From Defluviitaleaceae bacterium (lineage in GTDB: Bacteria > Bacillota > Clostridia > Lachnospirales > WQUN01), in contig WQZS01000002.1 of assembly GCA_009780585.1 (NCBI GenBank), positions 219,222 to 283,221 on the forward strand: a stretch of 64,000 nucleotides of DNA, read 5' to 3'. This document shows, piece after piece, positions 39,122-48,438 of this stretch (its first letter is position 1; every line of letters starts with the position of its first letter). Both the position numbers and the translations under genes were made by a program. The notes below the pieces were generated by a model, which saw nothing but the letters and a program-made list of their open reading frames with translations, was not told the DNA's origin and made no database searches.

Positions 39122-39859
39122 ATGGAAAGTGTTATACTCCGTATTTCACATAAGAAAAAACTGTCGATGACCGATGAAGAACTCGGACAATATTACAGCA
39201 ATATGCGGCAGCATTACCTATCATTACCTTTTGATGTTAAATCAACAGAAAAAGCAGAGAAGCATTATCGCTTTTTTTCACGCATTTTTAATTTAATCGC
39301 TATTATTAAACGAACTAAAATGCTTAAAGAAGAATTCTTGCCTAACGAAGAAGGTTTAATATTCGTATCAAACCATATAGGTTCATACGACCAATTCTAC
39401 ATAGACCGTCTTATACGAAAATATAATTATTCCCCACATTATTTGGTAAAAGAAAAAGTTATGAAATTCTTTTTACGATGGAATTTAATTTATAAACACG
39501 TTGGTGTGGTTGTAGTAAATCAAGAAAGCATAAAAAGTTGGCAGAGTGCAGAAAAAAAGTTGATAAAATATTTGCTTCACAAAAAAAGCGTTTTTATATT
39601 CCCCGAAGCTACCCGCAGGGGTGAAAATAATATAGGTGAATTTAAAACGGGTGTGGCGAAAATAGCACAAAAAACAGGTTCAAAAATAGTTACAATGGCA
39701 ATAAAAAACACTAAAAAATTTTTTATCGGTAAGCCGATTATATGCTTAGGCGATATAATAGAAGTCGGCGAGCGTGAAGATATAATAAAAGCAACGGATA
39801 GAATAAAAAACGCTGTGCTTAACGCTTATTCTAATATTATTGATTACGAAAAAAGATGA
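39122..39859 (+). CDS. Lysophospholipid acyltransferase (PlsC-like) 1
   Basis: The protein has 245 residues from the ATG at 39122. The catalytic HX4D motif is in FVSNHIGSYDQFYIDR, and the substrate-binding block is FIFPEATRRG (usually FPEGTR), then FKTGVAKIAQKTGSKIVTMAIKN. There is no strong N-terminal membrane helix; amphipathic helices (FSRIFNLIAIIKRTK) may attach it to the membrane. The family transfers an acyl chain from acyl-ACP or acyl-CoA to a glycerol phosphate-type hydroxyl. Its stop overlaps the HAD gene by 4 bases (ATGA). Confidence 0.9.
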   Translation: MESVILRISHKKKLSMTDEELGQYYSNMRQHYLSLPFDVKSTEKAEKHYRFFSRIFNLIAIIKRTKMLKEEFLPNEEGLIFVSNHIGSYDQFYIDRLIRKYNYSPHYLVKEKVMKFFLRWNLIYKHVGVVVVNQESIKSWQSAEKKLIKYLLHKKSVFIFPEATRRGENNIGEFKTGVAKIAQKTGSKIVTMAIKNTKKFFIGKPIICLGDIIEVGEREDIIKATDRIKNAVLNAYSNIIDYEKR

Positions 39860-40479
39860 ATATAGGAATTGATATAGACGGCGTTTTAACCGACATTCAA
39901 GGTTTTAACCGCCGACACGCACCACGCTTTTTCAAGCGGAAATTCGGACGTGATGTCATAGATGAAAATCCTTATGATATTCGGGATATATTTCAATGCC
40001 CCGAAAACGAGTATATGGCATATTGGAAGCGGTACTTATTTAAGTATGTTATCACAGAACCTGCCCGAAAAAGCGCAATGTCTGTTATTCATAAACTTCG
40101 CTCTGACGGACACAAGGTATACATAATATCTAAGCGTGTGTTTACTTGTCAAAATAATTTTATGGGAAAACTTATGCGTTTTATAGTGCGTATTTGGTTA
40201 TGGCGTAATGGTATTCGATATAATGAAATAGTTTTTTGCGATAATGATGTTCCGGATAGTAAAAGAATTGCTTGTTTAGAAAAAAACATAGATTTAATGA
40301 TTGATGATGAAATAGTGAATATTGAAGCAATTATGCCTATTGCGAAAGTAATTTGCTTTGATGTTAGTTATAATCGAAAATGTGAAGGCAAAAATATTTT
40401 TAGGGCATATGATTGGAACGAAGTTTATAAGTTAATATTTCAAATCAATAGGGTAGATTTATCACAACATATAATATAG
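39856..40479 (+). CDS. HAD-superfamily phosphatase (5'-nucleotidase-like)
   Basis: The protein has 207 residues. Motif I is MNIGIDIDGVLTDI with the nucleophile and acid/base Asp pair. Motif II is the Ser of YIISKR, and the acidic motif IV is DLMIDDEIVNI. The layout matches the NT5C/YqfW group of small HAD phosphatases that remove phosphate from nucleotides or other small molecules. Coupled by ATGA overlap to the acyltransferase gene, it could dephosphorylate the acylated glycerophosphate product in a pathway to a diacylglycerol-like lipid; this role is inference. Confidence 0.85.
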   Translation: MNIGIDIDGVLTDIQGFNRRHAPRFFKRKFGRDVIDENPYDIRDIFQCPENEYMAYWKRYLFKYVITEPARKSAMSVIHKLRSDGHKVYIISKRVFTCQNNFMGKLMRFIVRIWLWRNGIRYNEIVFCDNDVPDSKRIACLEKNIDLMIDDEIVNIEAIMPIAKVICFDVSYNRKCEGKNIFRAYDWNEVYKLIFQINRVDLSQHII

Positions 40480-40489
40480 GAATTTTATA

Positions 40490-41101
40490 ATGATTTATCT
40501 ATATGAACACAATCAAATAATTAATAATTCACTTATCGAACGCTTGATTCAAAACATGCCAAAAGAACGTCAAGAAAAAGCCCTAAAATACAAAAAAACG
40601 ATTGACCGTGATTTTTGTGCAATAGGATATTGGTTGTTATGCAAAGGACTAAAAAATGAATACAACATCATTGAAAATCTTCAATTAGATTATAGTAAAT
40701 ACGGCAAACCAAGTTTATCCGCTTATCCGGAAATACATTTTAATATCAGTCATTGTGATGCGGGAGTGGCTTGTGTCGTCTCGACAGTTGAAACCGGCAT
40801 CGATATGCAAGATATCCGTCCATATAATCCCGCTGTTGCAAGGCGCGTATGTACCGCCGAAGAAATGGAGCAGCTAGAAAAAAGTAAAAACCCCGAAATA
40901 TTATTTTGCAAACTTTGGACGATTAAAGAAAGCAGCATTAAAATGTGCGGAGCAAGTTTAGCGTGCATGGAAAACAAGGATTCCGCTGATTGGCTTATAT
41001 CACAAGCACCGGGTTATGTGTACATGTATTGGGGAGAAAATTATCATTTATGTTGTTTTGGGACTGATGGAAAGATTGAATTTATAAGAGATATTGCTTG
41101 A
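40490..41101 (+). CDS. 4'-phosphopantetheinyl transferase (Sfp type)
   Basis: The protein has 203 residues. The family signature is split as expected: FNISHCDAGVACVVS, ETGIDMQDIRPYN with the metal-binding Asp, and LFCKLWTIKESSIKMCG (W.KES). It transfers phosphopantetheine from CoA to the Ser of a carrier protein, here most likely the product of 38873-39100. The length is slightly shorter than Sfp (about 224). A dedicated transferase within the cassette makes the unit self-sufficient, as expected for mobile secondary-metabolism clusters. Confidence 0.92.
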   Translation: MIYLYEHNQIINNSLIERLIQNMPKERQEKALKYKKTIDRDFCAIGYWLLCKGLKNEYNIIENLQLDYSKYGKPSLSAYPEIHFNISHCDAGVACVVSTVETGIDMQDIRPYNPAVARRVCTAEEMEQLEKSKNPEILFCKLWTIKESSIKMCGASLACMENKDSADWLISQAPGYVYMYWGENYHLCCFGTDGKIEFIRDIA

Positions 41102-41130
41102 TAATACAGGAGTTGTTATCACATTAGTTA

Positions 41131-42081
41131 ATGTGGACACGCCTAGTTAACCGTAGAGGTGTATTAAAAGTGAATTTTTTGCGGTACAGTATAACGTGGC
41201 GTAGGTTACTACACAAACCAATTATTTGGTTGATGTCAAAAGGACACCATTTTCTTCGTAAAAATAATGTAAAACTTATAAAACATAACTTTAAGCGTAA
41301 TGGTAAGCCGACCATATATGTTGCAACACATGTATTTTATGAAGATGTTCATTGTGTTTTAGCGTCAATACAAGAAAGCGCGTTTCTTTTGCTTGGTGCA
41401 GGCGGAGATGAACACGAACGAAAAAAATCCATGAACATTTTAGATAAAATTGGTTCTTGGGTTATAGGCAGTATACACGTAGACAGGAGCAATAAGACAA
41501 GTAAACAAGCAGCGTTAGATAAAATGATCAGCGTATTAAAGAATAATGGAAATATCTTAATTTTCCCCGAAGGTTCATGGAATATGACGCCCTGTTTGCC
41601 TGTTAAAAAACTTCATTGGGGTTTACTCGAAATCGCTGAAAAAGCGGACGCAAACATAGTACCCGTGGCTGTTGGGCATGTCAATAACGATTTTTGCGTT
41701 AGCGTGGGTGCGTTATTTAATTATACGCAACATGACACAAAAGCAAAACAGATTATAGCTTTGCGAGATATGATGGCTACATTGGTATGGGAAATGATTG
41801 AAATGAATCCACAGGTAAAACGCGAAGACATAGATGATAACTATTGGCTCGCGCATGTTGAAAAAAATGTAAAACAAATGCCGTGGGAATCATTGGAAGA
41901 AGAAGAAAGTTATGATTTCAAACCCAAAGGAGAACTGAGCATAGGGGAATTATTAGCTGAAATGCACGGTATTAAATATAAAAGCATGGCAGTAGACTAC
42001 AAGACGTATAAACATATAGATAAATTGGTTGATAATTGGAATAGGCCGATAAAATTTAATACAAAATGGTTCATATCATAA
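41131..42081 (+). CDS. Lysophospholipid acyltransferase-like protein 2
   Basis: The frame gives 316 residues from the ATG at 41131; a GTG at 41170 with AGAGGT 11 bases upstream is an equally good start (303 residues). The acyltransferase core is visible: YVATHVFYEDVHCV (H-x4-D in THVFYED), HVDRSNKTSKQAALDKMISVLKNNGNILIFPEGSWNM (FPEG block), then LEIAEKADANIVPVAVGHV. The C-terminal 90 residues are an added hydrophilic region. It differs strongly from the first acyltransferase, so the two probably acylate different positions. It is the last gene of the cassette. Confidence 0.85.
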   Translation: MWTRLVNRRGVLKVNFLRYSITWRRLLHKPIIWLMSKGHHFLRKNNVKLIKHNFKRNGKPTIYVATHVFYEDVHCVLASIQESAFLLLGAGGDEHERKKSMNILDKIGSWVIGSIHVDRSNKTSKQAALDKMISVLKNNGNILIFPEGSWNMTPCLPVKKLHWGLLEIAEKADANIVPVAVGHVNNDFCVSVGALFNYTQHDTKAKQIIALRDMMATLVWEMIEMNPQVKREDIDDNYWLAHVEKNVKQMPWESLEEEESYDFKPKGELSIGELLAEMHGIKYKSMAVDYKTYKHIDKLVDNWNRPIKFNTKWFIS

Positions 42082-42084
42082 ACA

Positions 42085-42190
42085 CCGGGATGTGTGTATC
42101 TTCATACCGAAGTCATTAAACATTTTTCCGCTTGTTCTTTAATGTTACGGTCCAGGCGAATCGTTACGTTTTCCAAGGCAATCGGATTGT
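42085..42190 (-). pseudogene. Remnant of a RelB/DinJ-type antitoxin gene
   Basis: On the minus strand a frame reads ALENVTIRLDRNIKEQAEKC and then stops after LMTSV. Inserting one A in the A-run restores EQAEKMFNDFGMKIHTS, the usual continuation of RelB/DinJ antitoxins. No start codon with a binding site, no C-terminal half and no toxin gene are present. It follows the DUF4143 ATPase stop and looks like the 5' end of a decayed antitoxin. Confidence 0.5.
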
Positions 42191-42199
42191 TTGCCGAGC

Positions 42200-43495
42200 T
42201 TACAAAAACATTGCCATATAAAGCGGCAAGCTGTCGAAGGAATCTGTTCCGCCGATATTTTTTGCGGACAGCTTGATTCCGTGCTTAACCCCGTATTTGT
42301 CAAAAACCGTGTTCATTGATTTGGATTTTGTGTTGCTTGCTGATTTAACCTCCACCGCCGTCGCTATTTTATTACGGCGTATGAAAAAGTCGATTTCCAA
42401 TTTATTGTTTTGTTCAAAATAATACAGCTTTTTACCCAACTTGCCGAAAATATCCGCGATAATATTTTCGTAAATCGCTCCCTTGTATATACCAAGGTTG
42501 CCGTCAATGACATCTTCCTGCGAACCATCCTCCAGCATCGCCATCAACAACCCCGTATCGCACATATAAACCTTAAACGTGTCGCTTTTGGCGTTGCCCT
42601 CAAGCGGCAATTCGGGTATGGATAGGTTATAACAGAAGTTAATAACACCCGCGTCGTACAGCCACATCAAACTGCCGCCGAATTTACGCGCCGTTCCGCC
42701 GCGCTCCACGATGCTGTATTGAAACTTTTTGTAATCCTTAGACAAATGCTTGGGTATGGAAAGGAAACAGGCCCGCGCTTTTGCCTTTTCCGAATCTTTG
42801 GCATACTTGGCGATATCGTCTTCGTAATCGGCGAGGATACCCCGTTGAATTTTCAATACATTGGCGAAATTGTGTGTGGTAACAAATTCGTCAACGGCAC
42901 GGGGCATACCGCCGACTACGATGTATTCCTTAAAAAGCTCCATCATACGCTCGTGCATGGCGGGCGGCACGGCTTCTTTTTTATCGAAATATTCCCGTAT
43001 ATCGGCAACGGATGCGGGTGTCACGCCGTTTGCCCATAAAAATTCCTCAAAGTCAAGGGAGTGCATTTCCAAATGTTCCACATATCCCACGGGATATGAA
43101 GGCACTTCTTTATAATTGATCCCGAGCAGGGAACCGGACGCGATTACATCAAACCGCCCGTCCTGCGTCAAAAATTTAAGCGCGGTACGGGCGGCAGGGC
43201 AGTCCTGTATCTCGTCGAGGAACAAAAGCGTATCGCCGGGGACCAGCTCCGCTCCGGGTACGCGCAGGGATATTTGCTTGATTAGGGTTTCCGTGTCCAA
43301 GTCACCGTCAAAAATGGCTTTATACGCCGGGTTTTGGACAAAGTTTATTGTTGTGGTATGCCTGTAATTTTCACGGGCGAACAATTCGATGATAAAGGTC
43401 TTGCCGACTTGCCTCGCGCCCTTTACCACCAAACATTGTTTAATATCGCGGGATTTCCACCGTATAAGCTCGTCATATATTTTCCGTTTGAGCAT
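42200..43495 (-). CDS. AAA ATPase with C-terminal DUF4143 domain
   Basis: The protein has 431 residues, starting MLKRKIYDELIRWK. Walker A is VKGARQVGKTFII, and Walker B is TLLFLDEIQDCP, followed by sensor-like VIASGSLLGINY. The C-terminal region carries GVINFCYNLSIPELPL...YMCDTGLLMAML...GAIYENIIADIFGK..LYYFEQNNKLEIDFFIRRNKIATAVEVKSA, the DUF4143 domain with a nuclease-like E-D-(E/V)K core. These proteins are abundant in host-associated Clostridia and Bacteroidetes, and their role is unknown. The gene is single, with a decayed antitoxin fragment downstream. Confidence 0.92.
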   Translation of the reverse strand: MLKRKIYDELIRWKSRDIKQCLVVKGARQVGKTFIIELFARENYRHTTTINFVQNPAYKAIFDGDLDTETLIKQISLRVPGAELVPGDTLLFLDEIQDCPAARTALKFLTQDGRFDVIASGSLLGINYKEVPSYPVGYVEHLEMHSLDFEEFLWANGVTPASVADIREYFDKKEAVPPAMHERMMELFKEYIVVGGMPRAVDEFVTTHNFANVLKIQRGILADYEDDIAKYAKDSEKAKARACFLSIPKHLSKDYKKFQYSIVERGGTARKFGGSLMWLYDAGVINFCYNLSIPELPLEGNAKSDTFKVYMCDTGLLMAMLEDGSQEDVIDGNLGIYKGAIYENIIADIFGKLGKKLYYFEQNNKLEIDFFIRRNKIATAVEVKSASNTKSKSMNTVFDKYGVKHGIKLSAKNIGGTDSFDSLPLYMAMFL

Positions 43496-43604
43496 TTCAT
43501 AAACCTCGCTTTACCGGTCGCATGGGCAAGCAAGATGTGAAGTATCTAACCGACCCTTTCTACCGTTCATTATACCGCAGAATCCGGTATTTGTTAAGCC
43601 GGAT

Positions 43605-43659
43605 GCAGAAATACCCCGCGAATAATATATTGCGAACGCAGAAATACCCCGCGAATAAT
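43605..43659. repeat. 22-bp direct repeat, two copies
   Basis: A 22-base unit beginning GCAGAAATACCCC and ending GCGAATAAT occurs at 43605-43626 and 43638-43659, a period of 33 bases. It fills the gap between the ATPase start and the SLH gene end. Confidence 0.75.
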
Positions 43660-43677
43660 TATATGAACGCGCATATT

Positions 43678-45282
43678 TTACCGCGCGATATTCACAATTT
43701 GATCAGCATAATCCTCAGCCAGGCCCGTCCGCATGTAGTCAATCAAGCGGTTGAGCAGCGCCGCGGCTTCGCCCTTGGACATGGCCGCCGCCGGGCGGAT
43801 GTTGCCCCGCGCGTCGGGTTCTATTAGGCCCAGGCGGTAGGCGACGGTCATTTCCCGCATCGCCCAATCGGCGATGGCGTTGGAATCGGCGAAGGGCGCG
43901 GCTACGGTGGGGTACATGGCCATGGTTTCAAGCCCGATGGAGCGGACGATGGTTACGATGGCTTCCTGGCGGGTGATGCCGTAGTCGAAGTGGAAGCTGC
44001 CGTCCGCGCGGCCTTGGGCCACGCCTTCGCGCACGATGGCGTCGATGTAGCGGTATTCGGGACGGTTAATGGTAACGTCGTGGAAAAGGGACGGGACGGG
44101 GCGGTTGCGCTGGGCGCGCGGCGGGTCGGCGGTCGGCAGGCGGATGGCACGCGCCAGGGCTGTCATGAATTGGCCGCGCGTGATGGCTTGCCCGGGGATG
44201 TAGTTTGACGGCGGCCCGGTTAAGACCTCCATCGCGAACAGGCGGTGTATATCATCCTCCGCCGCGTTGCCCCGCAGGAAGTCCATGTTGGGGGCGGGCA
44301 ATTGCTCGAAGGTGTTGGGGTGCTGCAAATCGGAGGAACCCGCGCGGGGTTCGTCCCACATGAAAAACGGTACGGGGGCGAAGATATCGTAGCGCAGACC
44401 CGCGAAGGTTTGCATCACTTCCTGGAAATTTCCGGCGAAGCTGATGGCGGTCGGTTCGTTCTGCGCCCAACGCATGACATTGTTTACCGTCACGCTGGGG
44501 CGGATTTGGTATTGCAGGGCCCATTCGTCGCCGTACCAGATGCTGACGTCGGTACGGTGGGTTTCGGTCGCCGCCCACGCGCTGTAAAAGCCGTGGAATT
44601 CGCCTTCCTGTTCGACGATGACCAGTTCGTCGCCCGGGCCTACATAGTACAGGCGCGCCCATACGTTGCCGCGGTAATAGTTGACCCCCGGCGTACGGTC
44701 CTCAATCACGGTAATGCCGATGCTCGAACGCAGGTTGTCAAGCGTGAACGTCCCTTCGGGCGTTACGATAACCTCCGACCAATTGCCCTGCACGATGCGG
44801 TAGTGAAAAATGACTTGGTTGCCCACCACGCGGTATTCCACGTTAAAGTTCATGTTGCGGTTGATCCGCACGTCCTCCGCTGTGCTGAAGGTCGGCTGTA
44901 CCAAATACCGCTTGGTAAACACGCCGGAACGGGGGAGGCTCGCGGGGGCGTTTTCCAAGGTCGCGCTGTTGATGATGTGCGCGGGGGCGTTGTTTGTGAT
45001 CGCCATCGTACCGTCGAACTGCACGGGGCGACCGTTAAGGAAGATCAATTCTTGATAGTTTACGTTAAGCGTGACCGCCCGCGTATTGCGGCCGTTGCCC
45101 TGCTGGAAGATCACCGTTTCTGTGGTGTGCGGTAGCCTGCGCCCTTGGCTGATCCCGCCGAAGAAGCCCATATCGCCGATACGGGCTTGCACGGTGATGG
45201 GCGCGGCGATGACAAGCGTAATGAAAATCAGAAGAAAAACGGCGATTTTCGGGGCTTTGTTCCCGGTTTTATTGTTTATCAT
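43678..45282 (-). CDS. SLH-domain surface protein (534 aa)
   Basis: An N-terminal signal-like segment (about 10-32, KIAVFLLIFITLVIAAPITVQA) is followed by a beta-rich region with no family I recognise. The last 180 residues hold three SLH-type repeats (AITRGQFMTALARAIRL, GITRQEAIVTIVRSIGL, AMSKGEAAALLNRLIDY), which attach proteins to secondary cell-wall polymers. The gene begins 11 bases after the larger SLH gene and probably shares its transcript. The central part repeats NVNYQELIFLNGRPVQFDGTMAITNNAPAHIINS, resembling stalk (copper amine oxidase N-like) domains of Clostridial surface proteins. Confidence 0.85.
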   Translation of the reverse strand: MINNKTGNKAPKIAVFLLIFITLVIAAPITVQARIGDMGFFGGISQGRRLPHTTETVIFQQGNGRNTRAVTLNVNYQELIFLNGRPVQFDGTMAITNNAPAHIINSATLENAPASLPRSGVFTKRYLVQPTFSTAEDVRINRNMNFNVEYRVVGNQVIFHYRIVQGNWSEVIVTPEGTFTLDNLRSSIGITVIEDRTPGVNYYRGNVWARLYYVGPGDELVIVEQEGEFHGFYSAWAATETHRTDVSIWYGDEWALQYQIRPSVTVNNVMRWAQNEPTAISFAGNFQEVMQTFAGLRYDIFAPVPFFMWDEPRAGSSDLQHPNTFEQLPAPNMDFLRGNAAEDDIHRLFAMEVLTGPPSNYIPGQAITRGQFMTALARAIRLPTADPPRAQRNRPVPSLFHDVTINRPEYRYIDAIVREGVAQGRADGSFHFDYGITRQEAIVTIVRSIGLETMAMYPTVAAPFADSNAIADWAMREMTVAYRLGLIEPDARGNIRPAAAMSKGEAAALLNRLIDYMRTGLAEDYADQIVNIAR

Positions 45283-45293
45283 TTATATTCCCC

Positions 45294-48281
45294 CTAGCTT
45301 TCCACCAATATGATATATCCGTCCGCTTCCAGCCCGCTGCCGATCGTTACGGTATTAAGCGGCGTGTCGGTCAATACGCGTATTTGCTGTCCCACGCGCA
45401 GGGTATTCGCGCCTACCACGCGGTCGCGGTCGATGATGATCGAATTCGTTTGGATTGTGACCCCGCCCGACGCGTCCACCAGGCTGATGGGTGTCCACAT
45501 ACCGTTGCGCGGGTTAAATACGGTCACGTCACGCAGACCCAAGCTGCCGTCGGTGATTTCATATATCGTGCCGCGCACGGCGAGGTGACCCGGCGCGTTG
45601 GGCATCGAAGGAATCGGCTCGGTAAAGGGCATTTCTATGACCCACGCGGCGCGTCCGCCTTCCACGATCACGTTGAATACCTGCCCCACGACGGAATCCT
45701 CCGTAAAGCCGATGAAGTCGTTGATCGAACCGATGCCGTCCTCCATCAGGAAAATCGTGTCATGGTCAATGGTAAATTCACGCGGGATGGGCGTGTAATG
45801 CCAGCGTAAGCCGTCGAAGGTGCTCATCGTTTCCACGCGGAAGCTCTGATGCGGCCATACGCGCGCCACACGCCCGCGTACGATCTGCACGCCGTCCGTC
45901 GAAGGCGCTTGCGTGATGTCCACGACCGCGGCGAGGTTATGCCCGTTAAGGCTCACCCGCGCCCAATCGCTCGCGGAGATATTGCTCGGGTCCACCAGCC
46001 GCCCGTCGCGGACGACGATCGTACCCTCGTCGGTGCCGATTGCGCCGGGGATGCCCAGCAGATGCAGGTTGCCGTCCGAAGCGGATATGACCGTTTCGGG
46101 GCGGAGCAATTCGTCACGTCCGGAACGTACGCTCACCATGGTTACGCGTTCGCCCGCGAAGTTATTTTCAAGCGCGAGGTAAATCGTCGCGCTTCCCCGT
46201 TGCAAATAGCGGTTAAGGAAGCTCAAATCCACCTTGCGCCCGTCAAAGAAGTAGCTGACGTTCGCGCCGCCGATGTTGTATTGCGCCAACGGCCTGTGGT
46301 TGGACCATCCCGCGGGGGTCAATTCCCGCGCGTGGTTGATGTGCAGTTGGTTCTGCGCGGCGTTGAAGCGGGACAATTGCCCCATCACGATGTTGGAAAT
46401 GTGGTGGCCGCCGCCGTCCAGGGCGACTTCCCGTACGGATTCCATCATCACGCCCGGGCCCAGCATGGCTTGGTTGACGATGATCCGCGCCCAATCGCCC
46501 GCACGTACGCGGTCGGGGGATACGGGGATGCCGTTTTCCAACACGAGTATGTTCCCCGCCAGCGTAAACCACGCGGTTTGGCCGTTGTTGAATTCCATGA
46601 GCATATCGTAGAAACCGCCCTGCGGGCGTATCTCGCGGATGCGGCCGTAACGGGTGGCCGTTTGCGCGGCGGCGGAGATATCCGTGATACGGAGCGGTTC
46701 ATTATCCGCCGTGCGGAGGGATACGATATCGCCGGGGATAATAACGGATATATCCTGCGTTTGCTGTTGTATGTTCCCGCCCGGTTCGCGCATGTCGTAA
46801 AAGTCCCTGCGCTGTACCCGCAGGGTGCCGGGTATATAATTGAACGTCCGCTCGCGGCGCTGCTCGTCGATGATCGTGAGGAAGCCCATGTTCGGGTTAT
46901 TTTCGGTTACGATGCCGCGGATTTCGTTATACAAAATCGGCTCGCCGATGAATTCGATGTCCGTGATTAGATTATTGACCAACGTAACGGTATAAAAAGA
47001 ACCCAGCGGAAGGGTGTCCGCGGGGCGCATACGGTCCGTAAAACGGATGAAAGGAACGCCGTCCGTACCCATTCCGTACAAGCCGTAAATCATACGGAAG
47101 GAGAACAATCGGCCGTTGGGGTCGGTAAAGGTCATCGTGCCTTCGGTGAAGTCGATGTTTTGCAACCGCCCCACAAAGGATTGGACGGCCAATTCGCCCA
47201 TCACGCGCGCATACCACACGGTACTTGACGCTTGATGCGCGATGTATTCGATTTGGTCGCCCACTTGCAAGCCGGTCAAGCCCGATACGGCACCGTTGCG
47301 CAGTACGACCGTATCCAGCGGGCCGTGCTGGGGCGAAGGGCTGACGCGGGCGGTGGATTGCAATACGTCCACCCTGCCGTCGGCGCGGCGGACGAACACG
47401 CGGTGCCACGATTGCCCCGTCAACGTGTCGATGAATTGCTCCTGTTCGATATCCGCCACGGTACCCGTAACGCGTTGTAACCCCAACACGGTAAAGTGCA
47501 GGGTATCCAAATTGCGGATGGCTTGCGCCGCTTGCATGTGGTTGATGACCCCGCGCGGGTTGTACATCACGGGGGTCTGCCCGAGCATAACGTTATGGCG
47601 GATCAACGCCTCCACGGCGCGGGCGCGGAAGGGGGTAATCGCGGCCCAATCGTTGTACGGGAAGACCGATTGCCCCGGTTGGTTAAGCGGCCCGTCGAAG
47701 ATGTCCTCGTGGGCGTGGTGCATGGCGTTCGCCAGCCAAAAGGCGAATTCCTCACGGGTCGCGGGCATTAAATGGAAGGGTGTGACCGCTGTAACATTAT
47801 TCTCCGGTGCGGTTAAACCGGTCACCGCTTCGTTGTATTCCTCCGCGGTGAGCATCCCGATTTCCTCGGCGAAGTTCATGTAAGCGAACATCCAAACGAT
47901 GTCCAGCGGCGAATTTTCCGGCAGCGTGGGTACGATGTCGATCGTGCGGTCGCGCGCTTCCTCGGAGAGTCCCGCCGCGCGCAGGGCATACGTGATCGCC
48001 TGGCCGCGCGTTACGGGGGCGGCCGGGTTAAACCTGCCGCCTTCGGGCATAAAAACACCCAGCGCGCCTCCGCGTACGATGGCGTCGCGCTGGGCCAAAT
48101 CCGGCGGAAGGTCGGAAAAGGTCAAGCCTTGGATCAGCGGGATGACGTTGGGCCTTCCCGTGTAGGTGTTTAATATGGGGTCGTTGCGTATGAATCGGTC
48201 TACGCTTGCGTATGCCGCGGTTGAAAATATGAAAACGAATGTGATGATCAGCGAAACGGTTCTATGCAGGATTTTTTTCAT
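45294..48281 (-). CDS. Large SLH-domain surface protein (995 aa)
   Basis: A signal peptide (residues 1-26, ending TAAYA) and N-terminal SLH-like repeats (about 70-290; PVTRGQAITYALRAAGL, TREEFAFWLANAMHH, MQAAQAIRNL) are followed by some 700 residues of repeating small beta domains. In these, phrases such as GDIVSLRTADNEPL, RAGDWARIIVNQ, SDWARVSLNG and VGQQIRVLTD recur about every 60-80 residues. The recurring 'D..ARV' phrase suggests tandem SH3- or OB-like beta units. It is likely a structural or S-layer component. SLH at the N-terminus here and at the C-terminus in the partner protein suggests two differently oriented envelope proteins from one operon. Confidence 0.85.
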   Translation of the reverse strand: MKKILHRTVSLIITFVFIFSTAAYASVDRFIRNDPILNTYTGRPNVIPLIQGLTFSDLPPDLAQRDAIVRGGALGVFMPEGGRFNPAAPVTRGQAITYALRAAGLSEEARDRTIDIVPTLPENSPLDIVWMFAYMNFAEEIGMLTAEEYNEAVTGLTAPENNVTAVTPFHLMPATREEFAFWLANAMHHAHEDIFDGPLNQPGQSVFPYNDWAAITPFRARAVEALIRHNVMLGQTPVMYNPRGVINHMQAAQAIRNLDTLHFTVLGLQRVTGTVADIEQEQFIDTLTGQSWHRVFVRRADGRVDVLQSTARVSPSPQHGPLDTVVLRNGAVSGLTGLQVGDQIEYIAHQASSTVWYARVMGELAVQSFVGRLQNIDFTEGTMTFTDPNGRLFSFRMIYGLYGMGTDGVPFIRFTDRMRPADTLPLGSFYTVTLVNNLITDIEFIGEPILYNEIRGIVTENNPNMGFLTIIDEQRRERTFNYIPGTLRVQRRDFYDMREPGGNIQQQTQDISVIIPGDIVSLRTADNEPLRITDISAAAQTATRYGRIREIRPQGGFYDMLMEFNNGQTAWFTLAGNILVLENGIPVSPDRVRAGDWARIIVNQAMLGPGVMMESVREVALDGGGHHISNIVMGQLSRFNAAQNQLHINHARELTPAGWSNHRPLAQYNIGGANVSYFFDGRKVDLSFLNRYLQRGSATIYLALENNFAGERVTMVSVRSGRDELLRPETVISASDGNLHLLGIPGAIGTDEGTIVVRDGRLVDPSNISASDWARVSLNGHNLAAVVDITQAPSTDGVQIVRGRVARVWPHQSFRVETMSTFDGLRWHYTPIPREFTIDHDTIFLMEDGIGSINDFIGFTEDSVVGQVFNVIVEGGRAAWVIEMPFTEPIPSMPNAPGHLAVRGTIYEITDGSLGLRDVTVFNPRNGMWTPISLVDASGGVTIQTNSIIIDRDRVVGANTLRVGQQIRVLTDTPLNTVTIGSGLEADGYIILVES

Positions 48282-48438
48282 TTAAGCATCCCCTAATGCG
48301 GTAATGGATATATTCATTATAATATATTTTCGTCTTTTATCCCCATTCAAATTAGCGTTGTAAAATATACTGTTGTACATGCTTTATATTTGGTATACTG
48401 TGCGGCATAATTACCTCGGTGGGGATGTGTGTTCACGC

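Noticed and set aside
45849..46970. Open frame of 373 codons on the plus strand
   Set aside because: It is antisense to the SLH protein, rich in Arg/His/Val, without a start site or family features.
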